64,000 bases of DNA from JAGVSZ01 sp963747775 (GCA_963747775.1 CAVVGT010000003.1:1-64000), one strand, 5' to 3'; counted from the first letter of the stretch, positions 31,350-39,668 are shown. Numbers and translations are program-made. The notes: generated by a model from the sequence alone, not told the origin.

Positions 31350-31625
31350 ATGCAAGGTCAGCAAAATCCCAATCGCGGCCCGAACAGCGATTCGGACGAG
31401 CTCGAGCGTACGCCCGGGCGGAACGAGGAAAACGACAAGGGCATGCCCTCTCCGGACCGGCAGCGCGATCCGCTGCAGCAGCCGGGGGATGTGCCGGATG
31501 TGAAGCCGGACGCCATCGCCGGCAAGCACGGTGGCAAGGGCGCCGGCTACGGGCAGGGTCCGGGTCAAGGTACCGGCTCGTCGGGGTCGCGATCCTCGCA
31601 GCGCCAGAAGCGCCAGAAGCAGTAG
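31350..31625 (+). CDS. Hydrophilic disordered protein (91 aa)
   Basis: 91 residues with CAGGAG before the ATG. The sequence has almost no hydrophobic residues: it is rich in Gly, Gln, Asn, Pro, Asp and Ser, with a GKHGGKGAGYGQGPGQGTG stretch and a basic QRQKRQKQ end. This is the profile of hydrophilin or stress-protective disordered proteins; the role is inferred from composition only. The BON lipoprotein genes follow. Confidence 0.65.
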   Translation: MQGQQNPNRGPNSDSDELERTPGRNEENDKGMPSPDRQRDPLQQPGDVPDVKPDAIAGKHGGKGAGYGQGPGQGTGSSGSRSSQRQKRQKQ

Positions 31626-31685
31626 TCACCACGGCCGCGGCACTGCGCCAGCGCGGGGCCGCTCTTCGATGAAAGGAGTATTGCC

Positions 31686-32087
31686 ATGAACAGACTTCGT
31701 ACATCGCTCGTCACCGCAGCAGCCGGCGTCCTGGTCGCCGGTTTAGCCGCCTGCGATCGGCCCGCCGATCGCGATCGCACCTCGGCCGCCACGCCACCGG
31801 CCACGTCGCGTGCGCCGGCGACGACACCCGCCGCGCCCACTGCGCCGACCGCCGACCGCAGCGTCGGCCAGTCCATCGACGACGCGGGCATTACCGCGAA
31901 GGTGAAGATGGCCCTCGCCGCCGAGAAGGATGTGAGCGCGACCAGCATCAACGTGGACACCCTCCAGGGCAACGTAACGTTGTCCGGCCAGGTGACCAAT
32001 CAGTCGGAGGTCGCGCGCGCGCTCGATGTGGCGCGCAGGATCGACGGCGTGAAGTCGGTCGACAGCAAGCTCACCGTCGGCAGCTAA
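31686..32087 (+). CDS. BON domain lipoprotein
   Basis: 133 residues, GGAG site before the ATG. A lipoprotein signal (VAGLAAC) is followed by an Ala/Thr/Pro-rich linker (residues 30-57) and one BON domain (DDAGITAKVKMALAAEKDVS through SKLTVGS). BON proteins such as OsmY bind envelope lipid and are induced by osmotic stress. A second BON gene follows 27 bp later. A marginal sigma-54-like sequence upstream is too weak to call. Confidence 0.9.
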   Translation: MNRLRTSLVTAAAGVLVAGLAACDRPADRDRTSAATPPATSRAPATTPAAPTAPTADRSVGQSIDDAGITAKVKMALAAEKDVSATSINVDTLQGNVTLSGQVTNQSEVARALDVARRIDGVKSVDSKLTVGS

Positions 32088-32114
32088 GACGGTGCAACTC
32101 CAAGAGGACTCGCC

Positions 32115-32438
32115 ATGAAACCTCAACGTTCCATCGTTCTCGCAATGCTCGCGGCCGCCATGCTGGCGGGCGGCGTCGCCTGCGCGCCCACCAGCACCCG
32201 GCAAGGCACCGGCGAATACGTCGATGACGCGGCCGTCACCGCACGGGTCAAAACGGCGCTTATCAAAGAACCCGGCATCAAAGCCAACGAGATCAACGTC
32301 GAAACGTATCGTGGCGTGGTCTCCCTGAGCGGCTTCGTCGACTCTCAGGACGCGGCAGAAAAGGCCCTTAGCGCCGCGCAGAAGGTCGGCGGCGTACGCC
32401 AGGTGAACAACGACATGCGGGTGAAGCCGGCCTCCTGA
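32115..32438 (+). CDS. BON domain lipoprotein
   Basis: 107 residues, AGAGGA before the ATG. The signal sequence ends in a lipobox-like GGVAC, then a single BON domain (DDAAVTARVKTALIKEPGI ... NDMRVKPAS). It is a paralogue of the preceding gene with a shorter linker. The cardiolipin-synthase-like gene follows by 26 bp, so the three are probably one envelope-stress operon. Confidence 0.9.
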   Translation: MKPQRSIVLAMLAAAMLAGGVACAPTSTRQGTGEYVDDAAVTARVKTALIKEPGIKANEINVETYRGVVSLSGFVDSQDAAEKALSAAQKVGGVRQVNNDMRVKPAS

Positions 32439-32464
32439 TCGCGCCACCCGACGAGCGAGCTGAC

Positions 32465-33820
32465 GTGCGGATCCGGGTCCTCTTGGCCGCCGTCAGCGTC
32501 GCCTTCGCGAGCTGCGCGGCGACACCCGTTGCGGATCGGCCGGAGGTCCCGGCGCCGCCGCTGCGCGTCATCGGCGCTAGCGGGCCGCTGGGGCCTGCCG
32601 CTGCGGCGCGCGTGGTCACGGGACTCGCTGGTGCGGGTGAGACGGATCTTCTCCCTTATCTGCGCGACGCGTCGGTCAGCGCTCCACTGGTCATCGACAA
32701 CGACGCCCGGCTTCTGGTGGACGGGCCGACCACGCACCGCGCCATGTTCCGGGCGATCGCGGGCGCCCGCGACCACATTCATCTGCAGAGCTACATCGTC
32801 GAAGCCGACGAGATCGGCGAGCGCCTCGCCGAGCTGCTCGTGCTCAAGCGCTCGCAGGGCGTCAGGGTGCGGGTTCTCTACGACAGTGTCGGGTCGCTCG
32901 GGACGCCCAAGGAATACTTCGAGCGCCTGCGCGCCGCAGACATCGCCGTGTGCGAATTCAACCCGGTCAATCCCGCCAAGGCGCCGCGCGGCTGGCACAT
33001 CAACAACCGCGACCATCGCAAGGTGCTCGTGGTGGACGGGCGGGTGGCGTTCACCGGCGGGATCAACATCAGCGAGGTGTACTCGTCCGGCTCCTTCGGC
33101 AGCCGGCCGTCCGCCGCACCGCGCGATTCCGGTTGGCGCGACACCCACATCCTGACGCGCGGGCCGATCGTGGGCGAGTTCCAGCAGCTCTTCCTGGATG
33201 CCTGGCAGCGCCAGAACTGCGGGCCGGTCGCGCAGCGGGCCGGGTATTTTCCGCGAGTGGCGCCCGCCGGCAACTGGGCGATGCGGCTGGTCGGCAACGA
33301 TCCCGAGCGGGGCGCGAGCGAGATGTATGTTGCGTTGCTTGCGGCGCTCGGGCGCGCGCAGGCACGAGCGTGGCTGACGTACGGTTATTTCGTTCCCGAC
33401 CCCGAGTCGGTCCGCGCGCTGAAGGATGCCGCCGCGCGCGGCGTCGACGTGCGGCTCGTGCTGCCGGGCGTGAGCGACTTCTGGGCACCGCTTCATGCGG
33501 GGCGCTCGCACTACGACGACCTGCTCGCCGCCGGCGTGCGCATCTTCGAGCGCCGCGATGCCCTGGTGCATGCCAAGACCGCGGTCATCGACGGCGTCTG
33601 GTCGAGCGTGGGCTCGACCAACCTCGACTGGCGGAGCTTCGTGCACAACTTCGAGGCCGATGTCATCGTCCTCGGCCCGGCGTTCGCGCGCAGCATGGAA
33701 GACCTGTTCGAGCGCGACGTCGATCACTCCACCGAGATCACGCTTGCCGACTGGCGCAAGCGCGGTCCGCTCACGCGGCTGCGCGAGTGGGTTGCGCGCG
33801 CGTGGGAGTACTACCTGTAA
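32465..33820 (+). CDS. Cardiolipin synthase-like phospholipase D protein
   Basis: 451 residues from a GTG. The N-terminus looks like a lipoprotein signal (VSVAFASC). Two PLD motifs are complete: His184/Lys186/Asp191 (NRDHRKVLVVDG) and His369/Lys371/Asp376 (ALVHAKTAVIDG, then GSTNLD). This matches the ClsB/ClsC-type family, which joins phosphatidylglycerol or PE units into cardiolipin. It follows the BON genes and precedes sodB by 20 bp. Confidence 0.9.
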   Translation: MRIRVLLAAVSVAFASCAATPVADRPEVPAPPLRVIGASGPLGPAAAARVVTGLAGAGETDLLPYLRDASVSAPLVIDNDARLLVDGPTTHRAMFRAIAGARDHIHLQSYIVEADEIGERLAELLVLKRSQGVRVRVLYDSVGSLGTPKEYFERLRAADIAVCEFNPVNPAKAPRGWHINNRDHRKVLVVDGRVAFTGGINISEVYSSGSFGSRPSAAPRDSGWRDTHILTRGPIVGEFQQLFLDAWQRQNCGPVAQRAGYFPRVAPAGNWAMRLVGNDPERGASEMYVALLAALGRAQARAWLTYGYFVPDPESVRALKDAAARGVDVRLVLPGVSDFWAPLHAGRSHYDDLLAAGVRIFERRDALVHAKTAVIDGVWSSVGSTNLDWRSFVHNFEADVIVLGPAFARSMEDLFERDVDHSTEITLADWRKRGPLTRLREWVARAWEYYL

Positions 33821-33840
33821 ACCCCGACGAAAGGCACCCC

Positions 33841-34482
33841 ATGTACGAGACCGCAACGGCTTCACCACCTTCCACCGAAACGTTCACCCTGCCGCCGCTG
33901 CCGTTCGAGGCGGGCGCGCTCGCACCGGTGATCTCGCGACAGACAATCGACCTCCACCACGGAAAGCATCACCGCGCGTACGTGGACAAGCTCAACGAGC
34001 TCATGGGGGACCATGAAAAGCTGTCGGGGCTGGCGCTCGACGAGCTCGTCAGGCGCACTGCGCGCGTGGCCAAGCTCGCGCCGGTGTTCAACAACGCCGG
34101 CCAGGCCTGGAACCACCAGTTCTACTGGCGCAGCCTGTCGCCCGATGCCGGGTCGCCGTCGGAAAGGTTGCGGCGCCTGCTCGACCGCGACCTCGGCGGC
34201 TACGATGCGTTCGTCGCCGCGTTCATCGCGGCCGCGACGGGGCAGTTCGGAAGCGGATGGGCCTGGCTCGTCCTCGACGGCGGCAGGCTCGGCATCGAGA
34301 CCACCGCCAATGCCGACAGTCCGCTTGCGCACGGACGCACGCCGCTGCTCGCGGTGGATGTCTGGGAGCACGCCTACTACCTGGACTACCAGAACCGCCG
34401 CGAGGAGCACGTGCGCGCGGTCGTCGAAAAGCGTCTGAACTGGATCTTCGCCGACCAGAACGCGCAGCAGGCGGGGGGCTAG
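33841..34482 (+). CDS. sodB: Iron/manganese superoxide dismutase
   Basis: 213 residues, with a 13-residue N-terminal extension compared with E. coli SodB. Metal ligands are His39 (IDLHHGKHH), His92 (WNHQFYW), Asp173 and His177 (DVWEHAYYLDY). GQFGSGWAW also fits. It dismutates superoxide in the cytoplasm. It follows the cardiolipin-synthase-like gene by 20 bp and converges on the ferritin gene. Confidence 0.93.
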   Translation: MYETATASPPSTETFTLPPLPFEAGALAPVISRQTIDLHHGKHHRAYVDKLNELMGDHEKLSGLALDELVRRTARVAKLAPVFNNAGQAWNHQFYWRSLSPDAGSPSERLRRLLDRDLGGYDAFVAAFIAAATGQFGSGWAWLVLDGGRLGIETTANADSPLAHGRTPLLAVDVWEHAYYLDYQNRREEHVRAVVEKRLNWIFADQNAQQAGG

Positions 34483-34545
34483 TCATCCCTGGGGAAGCTC
34501 GGATCTCTTCGCGGCATGCAGCAGAGCTTCCTCTGACTTGGGGAT

Positions 34546-34568
34546 CGAAGGGGGGATTTCCCCCTTTC
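34546..34568. terminator. Hairpin between convergent sodB and ferritin genes
   Basis: A G-run/C-run inverted repeat (CGAAGGGGGG, ATTT, CCCCCTTTCG) between two converging genes. The A-rich side and T-rich side would suit a bidirectional terminator, although the T-run is short. Confidence 0.45.
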
Positions 34569-34581
34569 GTCCGGACGCGCC

Positions 34582-35139
34582 CTAGATCACCGAGGGCGCC
34601 TGCAGGCCGAGCTCTTCGATGAGGCTCAGCAGGTCGTCGGCGTGCTCCTCCTCGACCGCGAGGATGCCCTCGAGCAGCCGCCGGGTTGTGGTGTCGCCGT
34701 TGCCGAGGAAGTTCACCATGTCCCGGTAGCTTTCGATGGCGACGCGCTCGGCAACCAGGTCCTCGCGGATCATGTCGAACAGCGAGTCCCCCTCCACGTA
34801 TTCGGCGTGCGAACGCGTGGCGAGTCCCTCGGGAGAGAAGTCGGGCTCGCCGCCGAGCTGCACGATCCGCTCGGCGATCTGGTCGGCATGCGCCTCTTCC
34901 TCCTTCGCGTGTTCAAGAAACTCGGCCGCGATGCCGGCGGAGGCCGGACCCTTCGCCATGTAGTAGTGACGCTTGTAGCGCAGCGTGCACACGATCTCGG
35001 TGGCGAGCGCCTCGTTGAGCAGCTTGATGACGAGCACCTTGTCCGCCCCGTAGTTCTCGGTCACCGCGCCTTCCTCGATGTGGCGGCGCGCTCGGTTGCG
35101 GATCGTCTGAACGTCGGTGAGGAACGGCTGGCCTGCCAT
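34582..35139 (-). CDS. Ferritin-like protein (bacterioferritin/Dps-like)
   Basis: 185 residues, AAAGGAGA before the ATG. It is a four-helix ferritin-like bundle with Glu and ExxH-type ligands: NEALATEIVCTLRYKRHYY, EFLEHAKEEEAHADQIAERI, DLVAERVAIESYRDM, GILAVEEEHADDLLSL. It stores iron or removes peroxide, complementing sodB next to it. An exact sigma-54 core lies 38 bp upstream, back to back with another facing away. Confidence 0.9.
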   Translation of the reverse strand: MAGQPFLTDVQTIRNRARRHIEEGAVTENYGADKVLVIKLLNEALATEIVCTLRYKRHYYMAKGPASAGIAAEFLEHAKEEEAHADQIAERIVQLGGEPDFSPEGLATRSHAEYVEGDSLFDMIREDLVAERVAIESYRDMVNFLGNGDTTTRRLLEGILAVEEEHADDLLSLIEELGLQAPSVI

Positions 35140-35176
35140 GTCGGGTCTCCTTTGGGACGGGTCCGATCGCCTGCGA

Positions 35177-35192
35177 GGCAAGTCGCATGCCC
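35177..35192 (-). promoter_or_regulatory. Sigma-54 -24/-12 promoter of the ferritin gene
   Basis: On the minus strand GGGCATGCGACTTGCC, an exact GGCAT-N5-TTGC core about 40 bp from the ferritin ATG. Only 11 bp separate it from the diverging site at 35204. Confidence 0.75.
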
Positions 35193-35203
35193 GCGGCTCC
35201 CCT

Positions 35204-35219
35204 GGGCACGCGGGTTGCA
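35204..35219 (+). promoter_or_regulatory. Sigma-54 -24/-12 promoter of the lipoprotein-DUF4124 operon
   Basis: GGGCACGCGGGTTGCA, an exact GGCAC-N5-TTGC core 34 bp before the ATG at 35252. Confidence 0.75.
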
Positions 35220-35251
35220 GCTCTCGGGTATCCCCTGTGACGGAGGCTCAA

Positions 35252-35369
35252 ATGGCACTGTGGAGATCGATCGCCGCCGCGGCGGCACTGACAGCGATGT
35301 CGGGATGCGCGAGCGGTCGGCGGCGTCATCGGGCACGAGGTCGGCGAGCGCAAGGACGAGCGCAAGTGA
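35252..35369 (+). pseudogene. Glycine-zipper-type small lipoprotein with a frameshift
   Basis: The ATG, after CGGAGG, opens a lipoprotein signal (MALWRSIAAAAALTAMSGCASG). In that frame the sequence turns into arginine-rich nonsense, but one base later the frame reads GGVIGHEVGERKDERK and stops at 35369, a plausible end for this kind of small lipoprotein. I infer a +1 frameshift near 35315. Otherwise the frame fuses with the next gene, which is in phase. Confidence 0.5.
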
Positions 35370-35716
35370 TCCGCGCGTCGTCGACCGCCCTGGCGATCGC
35401 GTTCGGCGCCGCGCTTTGGGCAGGCACGGCGGCGGCGACGCTGCCGCCCCCGACGCCCGAAGAGCAGGCTGCGGCGCGGGAGAAGCGCGCGCAGGAGGAG
35501 GCGCAACTCGCGCGCGAGAAAGCGGCGCTCGAGCGCGTTCAGGACCAGGTCGTCGCGCGCTATCGGCGCGAGCACGCGAATGCGCCGCCCCCGGATGGCG
35601 GGGGCGGCGTCGCGGACAAGAACATGCCGTACCGGGCGCGCGAGTTGCCGGGCTCCGCCGGCCCGCACGGCGGCGACAAGCAAAGTGCCGAGGCGCACTC
35701 CGCGCCGGCGAAGTAA
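35366..35716 (+). CDS. Secreted protein of unknown function with a coiled coil
   Basis: 116 residues from a GTG that overlaps the TGA of the preceding frame (GTGA). A signal peptide (ALAIAFGAALWAGTAAA) leads to an Ala/Glu/Arg-rich coiled coil (EEQAAAREKRAQEEAQLARE) and a Gly/Pro-rich tail. The same frame is open back to the ATG at 35252, so one long fused product is the alternative. The DUF4124 gene follows by 22 bp. Confidence 0.6.
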   Translation: MIRASSTALAIAFGAALWAGTAAATLPPPTPEEQAAAREKRAQEEAQLAREKAALERVQDQVVARYRREHANAPPPDGGGGVADKNMPYRARELPGSAGPHGGDKQSAEAHSAPAK

Positions 35717-35738
35717 CGCAAACTTCCAGGGCCTACCT

Positions 35739-36155
35739 ATGCCGAAACCTCTTCTCTGGCTTGCGGCAGCGGCGGTTGCCGCCGCGCCCGCCGTTGCAGG
35801 CGCCGACGTGTACAAATGGACCGACGAACGAGGCGCCGCGAGCTACGGCGAGAGGCCGCCCTCGGGCGCTCGCAACGTGACCCGGCTCACGATGGAAGCA
35901 GGCAACGTGAGCATCATTCCCGTACCCAAGCTGCCCCGGCCGGCTGCGCCGCCGCGGCCGGGCGCCGAGTCCGCGCCGCTGGCACGGGTGGACAGCCTCC
36001 CGTCGGGCAGCGGGCCGATCGCGACCGACGATCCCACGCGGATTGCCGAGTGGCGGAAGCGGTGTTTCGCGGAGCGGCGCGTCGACTGCGACAGCCCGAC
36101 CGCCGCGACGTTCGACGTGGCGCCGTCGTTCGCCCGTCTCGCTCCGTTCTTCTGA
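35739..36155 (+). CDS. DUF4124 domain-containing periplasmic protein
   Basis: 138 residues. A signal peptide (LLWLAAAAVAAAPAVAGA) is followed directly by the DUF4124 motif DVYKWTDERGAASYGERPP. The C-terminal part is Pro-rich and ends with two Cys in KRCFAERRVDC. The family is common in beta- and gammaproteobacteria and has no known function. It is the last gene of the operon starting from the sigma-54 site at 35204. A paralogue is at 52288. Confidence 0.85.
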   Translation: MPKPLLWLAAAAVAAAPAVAGADVYKWTDERGAASYGERPPSGARNVTRLTMEAGNVSIIPVPKLPRPAAPPRPGAESAPLARVDSLPSGSGPIATDDPTRIAEWRKRCFAERRVDCDSPTAATFDVAPSFARLAPFF

Positions 36156-36301
36156 GCCGTGCGCGCATGGCGCGTCGGCTGAGGGGATCCAACGTGCGCG
36201 ACCGGGAGCTTAGGCAGGTTTAGTTCCGGTAAAGACCCTTGCGCACGTGCCGCAAACATGTTGCGCCGGCCTCCTGCAGGTGGCAGGCCGCCCGTCGCCG
36301 T

Positions 36302-37399
36302 TCACGCGCGGTGGATGAGGTAGTCCTGGACCTCGATGGCGCGCACCCGCACCTCGCGCGTCGTGCCCTCACGTTGGATCGTCAAGCGCACGGTGGTGCC
36401 CGGAGCGCCCGCGCGCCAGATCCTGCGATAGAGCTCCGCATGCGTCCGGACCGGTGTACCGTCGATCGCGGTAATCGCGTCGCCCACTCGAAGGCCGGCG
36501 CTCTCGGCGGGACTGCCGGGCGGAACCTGGGTCACGACCAGGCCTGCGCTCGACGGCTGGGTGACGAGCCCGAGCCAGGGCCGGCGGGGCCCGCTACTCC
36601 CGTCGGCACGGGCCAGGTGGGACAGGGCGGGTTGAAAACGCTCCACCGGGATGAAAACATTTCCGGGGCCGAGCGCTGCATCGGGACCGCGAATCTCCTT
36701 CACGGCAAGCGCGCCGACCCCGATCAGCTTGCCGGTGCCGTCGACGAGGGCCGCGCCTGCGCACTCGTGGACGAGCGGGGCGGTAAAGATGGCGTCCTCC
36801 ACGAGGTACTCGCGGTCGCCCGCGAAGTCGCGCTTGTCGACGACCGTCGCCACGGACACCGTGCGCTGAAGCGCAGCCGATGCGACCGACACCCACGCGC
36901 GCGGCTCGAGCGTTGCGGAGTGGCCGACGGGCAACGGACGGACGCCCAGGGGCGCGGCGGGGCGCAGCACCGCGATCCCGAGCGCCGGATCGTGCGCAGC
37001 CACGGCCGCCGTGACCGTACGGGCATCGAGCGTGGTGACGACGATCGCGTCGGCTTCCTGCACGAGCAGCGCGCTCGTGAGGATGAGCCCGCCCGGCTCG
37101 ACCACGACACCGGTCCCGTGCCGTTCGCGACCGGCGCTCGACGCACTCCGCGCGTGCACCACCGTTTGGACCTGGACCCGCACCACGGCACCGAGGATCT
37201 CGGCGTTGCTGACGGCCTTTTCGGCCTCGGGCAGCGGCGCGGGCGGCGCCGCGGACACCGGAGTGCCAACGAGCGCCGCCCAGAGACACAGTGCGCCGAA
37301 AGTCAGCGCGCCGAAGGAACAGGGAGAGCGCCGCCCGACCGGTGCGCGCGGCACTGAGCCGAACAAAGCGTTGATCCGTTCGGAGAGACTGATTCGCAT
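36302..37399 (-). CDS. HtrA/DegP-like PDZ protein lacking the catalytic triad
   Basis: 365 residues from the ATG at 37399 (GAAGGG upstream); a TTG at 37432 is possible. An N-terminal signal/anchor precedes a trypsin-like S1C domain and a C-terminal PDZ domain (GLVVTQVPPGSPAESAGLRV). The catalytic positions are lost: the usual TNNHVV is TSALLV (no His), the Asp motif reads DPALGIAVL, and GNSGG is CAGAALVD (no Ser). It is probably a periplasmic binding or chaperone protein, not a protease. A perfect sigma-54 site lies upstream. Confidence 0.85.
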   Translation of the reverse strand: MRISLSERINALFGSVPRAPVGRRSPCSFGALTFGALCLWAALVGTPVSAAPPAPLPEAEKAVSNAEILGAVVRVQVQTVVHARSASSAGRERHGTGVVVEPGGLILTSALLVQEADAIVVTTLDARTVTAAVAAHDPALGIAVLRPAAPLGVRPLPVGHSATLEPRAWVSVASAALQRTVSVATVVDKRDFAGDREYLVEDAIFTAPLVHECAGAALVDGTGKLIGVGALAVKEIRGPDAALGPGNVFIPVERFQPALSHLARADGSSGPRRPWLGLVTQPSSAGLVVTQVPPGSPAESAGLRVGDAITAIDGTPVRTHAELYRRIWRAGAPGTTVRLTIQREGTTREVRVRAIEVQDYLIHRA

Positions 37400-37485
37400 T
37401 TGGCTGCCCTTCGGCCGCACGACGCGCTCCAACTCCCTTCTGACCGGCGTCTCGGCTTCCCCAGGACGCTCTCGCTCGAATAGAC

Positions 37486-37501
37486 AGCAAACAGCGTGCC
37501 C
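37486..37501 (-). promoter_or_regulatory. Sigma-54 -24/-12 promoter of the HtrA-like gene
   Basis: On the minus strand GGGCACGCTGTTTGCT: GGCACG and TTGCT both exact. The ATG is 88 bp from the -12 element. Confidence 0.75.
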
Positions 37502-37661
37502 CGCGGCGCTCCCACGGTCGAATGCGCGGGCGATCGGCTCAGCGCTCGCCGGATTGCTCTACCGGCTCCGGCGGAACGCGCGGATCGAAGTCCTTCCGGG
37601 CCCCTTGGTGCCACTCGCCTTCGAATCGCCCCACCACCAGGGTTGCCATGCGCGCGCTCCG

Positions 37662-39101
37662 TTACGCTGCCGCGCTGCGTGCCATTGCCCGCCGCAACTC
37701 GACGCTCGGCACGTGCATCGCAGCGCGGTACTTCGTGATCGTGCGCCGCGCGACGCAAAGGCCCTGCCCGGCGAGCAGCCGCGCGAGCTGCGCGTCCGAG
37801 AACGGGTCGCGCGGACTCTCGTTGGCGATCAGCTCCTTCAGCACCGCGCGGATCGCGGTCGCCGAGCAGGCGCCGCCGTTCTCGGTGGCCAGCTCGCGCG
37901 AGAAAAATCGCTTGAACTCGAAGAGCCCCCGCGGGGTTGCCATGTACTTGCCGTTGGTCACGCGGCACACCGTCGACTCGTGCAGGCCGAGCTCGGTCGC
38001 AACGTCCTTCAGCGCGAGCGGCTTCATCGCCACTTCGCCGTAATCGAAGAAGCTGCGCTGCTTGGCGACGATCGCCTCCGCGACCCGATGGATCGTGACG
38101 AAGCGCTGCTCCATGTTGCGGATGAGCCAGCGCGCCTCCTGCAGCTGGCGCGACATTTGTGCGCCGCCTGCCGCACGGCTGCCCGCCAGATCGGCGTAGG
38201 CGCGGTTGATGCGGATGCGCGGCAGCACGGCCGGATTGAGCGCTGCGGTCCAGCGCCCGCGCACCTTGCTCACGATCACGTCGGCGACGACGTAGCGCGT
38301 CTGGTCCGGACCGAAGCGCTGGCCGGGATGCGGATCAAGCGTCCGCAGCAGGGTGCGCGCGACGTGCAGGTCGGATTCGCTGCAACCGAGAATCTGCTGC
38401 AGCCGGTTGAAGTCGCGGCTGACCAGCAGCTCGTTGTGCTCGCTTACCAGGGCGCGCGCAATGGCGAGCCCGGTCGTCGTCTCTGGCAGGGTCCGCAGCT
38501 GGAGCATCAGGCATTCTTGCAGGGAACGGGCGCCGACCCCGGCCGGTTCGAGGGTCTGCACGAGGCGCAGCGCGGCAAGCAGGTCCTCCGGCTCGACGTC
38601 CTGGTCGGTGCGGACGAGCGCTGCGAGCTCGTCGAACTCGATGTTGAGGTAGCCGTCGTCGTCCAGCGCTTCGATCACGAGGTGCGCGAGCGCGCGGTCC
38701 CGGTCGCCCATTTGGGACAGGAGCAATTGGCGCCTCAGGTGGTCGCGCAGCGTGAGCTGCGCCTCCGACCACTCCGTCCAGTCGTTATCGTCCTCGTCGT
38801 GGCCGCCGGCGGCGCGCGGCAGATCCTCGAAGCCAAGCCGCGCATCCGGCGGGTCGTCCTCGCCCGACACGGACGTATCCGGCTCGACCGTCACGGGCTC
38901 CGCCGGCGTTTCCGCCTCCTGGGCAGCGCGCGGCGCGTCTTCCGCTTCCTCTTCATCCTCGAGAAACGGATTCGCGCCGAGCGCGGCGCGCATCTCCTGC
39001 TCGAACTCGAGCGAGGAAAGCTGCAGCAACCGCAGCGCCTGCTGAAGCTGCGGCGTGAGCGTCAGATGCTGGCGCAGGCGCAGCTCCATCGTTTGACCCA
39101 T
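37662..39101 (-). CDS. rpoN: RNA polymerase sigma-54 factor
   Basis: 479 residues, AAGGAGG before the ATG. Region I is Gln/Leu-rich (LRLRQHLTLTPQLQQALRLL), region II is acidic (residues 48-110), and region III holds the core-binding and DNA-binding parts, ending with the RpoN box ARRTITKYRA (about 451-460). It recognises -24/-12 promoters and needs an AAA+ activator. The usual neighbours (lptB, hpf, ptsN) are absent, so this is probably a second, island-borne rpoN. A sigma-54-type promoter precedes it. Confidence 0.95.
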   Translation of the reverse strand: MGQTMELRLRQHLTLTPQLQQALRLLQLSSLEFEQEMRAALGANPFLEDEEEAEDAPRAAQEAETPAEPVTVEPDTSVSGEDDPPDARLGFEDLPRAAGGHDEDDNDWTEWSEAQLTLRDHLRRQLLLSQMGDRDRALAHLVIEALDDDGYLNIEFDELAALVRTDQDVEPEDLLAALRLVQTLEPAGVGARSLQECLMLQLRTLPETTTGLAIARALVSEHNELLVSRDFNRLQQILGCSESDLHVARTLLRTLDPHPGQRFGPDQTRYVVADVIVSKVRGRWTAALNPAVLPRIRINRAYADLAGSRAAGGAQMSRQLQEARWLIRNMEQRFVTIHRVAEAIVAKQRSFFDYGEVAMKPLALKDVATELGLHESTVCRVTNGKYMATPRGLFEFKRFFSRELATENGGACSATAIRAVLKELIANESPRDPFSDAQLARLLAGQGLCVARRTITKYRAAMHVPSVELRRAMARSAAA

Positions 39102-39152
39102 GCTTGATCCTCCTTAAATTGCCCGCGTGGCGGGTGAGCACGAGGCGCATCC

Positions 39153-39168
39153 CGCAATCCGCATGCCT
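39153..39168 (-). promoter_or_regulatory. Sigma-54 -24/-12 promoter of rpoN
   Basis: On the minus strand AGGCATGCGGATTGCG, an exact GGCAT-N5-TTGC core, 54 bp from the rpoN ATG. It implies autoregulation. Confidence 0.7.
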
Positions 39169-39201
39169 ACCCGGGCACGAGAACCGGCGCCCGGCGTGAG
39201 T

Positions 39202-39450
39202 TCAGAATGCGCGCGACCGGACCCGTTGCAGTCCGGGCGCACGCGCCGTTGCGGGCGCTCTCGCCGCGTACTGGCCGCGGCGCGGGGAGCACGCGAGGCC
39301 TTCCTTCAACAGCACCCGCAGCGCCGCGTGGGTGGTTCGGCCCGGGAGCGGGTGCGCGGCCTTTGCGACGATCCAGAGCGGCGCCGCGCGCGGGTAGGTG
39401 CGGGCAAGGACCCGGTAAACGATCTCCACTTCGCGGGGCGACGGCGTCAC
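39202..39450 (-). CDS. Small basic protein, possible winged-helix fold (82 aa)
   Basis: 82 residues from a GTG overlapping the stop of the gene before it (GTGA). The segment EIVYRVLARTYPRAAPLWIV then AHPLPGRTTHAALRVLLKEGLACSPRRGQY suggests helices and a basic wing, as in small DNA-binding proteins, but I cannot name a family. Co-transcribed with the 73-residue gene and under its sigma-54 site. Confidence 0.55.
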   Translation of the reverse strand: MTPSPREVEIVYRVLARTYPRAAPLWIVAKAAHPLPGRTTHAALRVLLKEGLACSPRRGQYAARAPATARAPGLQRVRSRAF

Positions 39451-39668
39451 TCGTTCACGTTCACCGCGAGCGTCAGATTCGGCCGGCGGCGTCGCCGCGA
39501 CGCGGCGCTCACCCTTGCACCGTCTTCCGGCACCGCGACGTCTCGACGCTGTTTGCGGGATCGTCGCTCCGCTTCGGTGGTCGGTTTGAAGCCGAATCGA
39601 CGCCACGTCGCAGCCACGTCCGTGTGCGCCGCGGGGATGTATTTGAACCTCGGGTCGAGCAGTCGCAT
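39447..39668 (-). CDS. Small conserved hypothetical protein (73 aa)
   Basis: 73 residues, GAGAGG before the ATG. It starts MRLLDPRFKYIPAAHTDVAA followed by TWRRFGFKP, a pattern I associate with short uncharacterised betaproteobacterial proteins, and ends in a basic, Arg-rich tail. A sigma-54-type promoter lies 39 bp upstream, and the next gene is coupled by GTGA. Confidence 0.6.
   Translation of the reverse strand: MRLLDPRFKYIPAAHTDVAATWRRFGFKPTTEAERRSRKQRRDVAVPEDGARVSAASRRRRRPNLTLAVNVNE

Noticed and set aside
31638..31653. CGGCACTGCGCCAGCG before the first BON gene as a sigma-54 site
   Set aside because: GGCAC and GC are correctly spaced but the -12 element reads CAGC; too weak to call.
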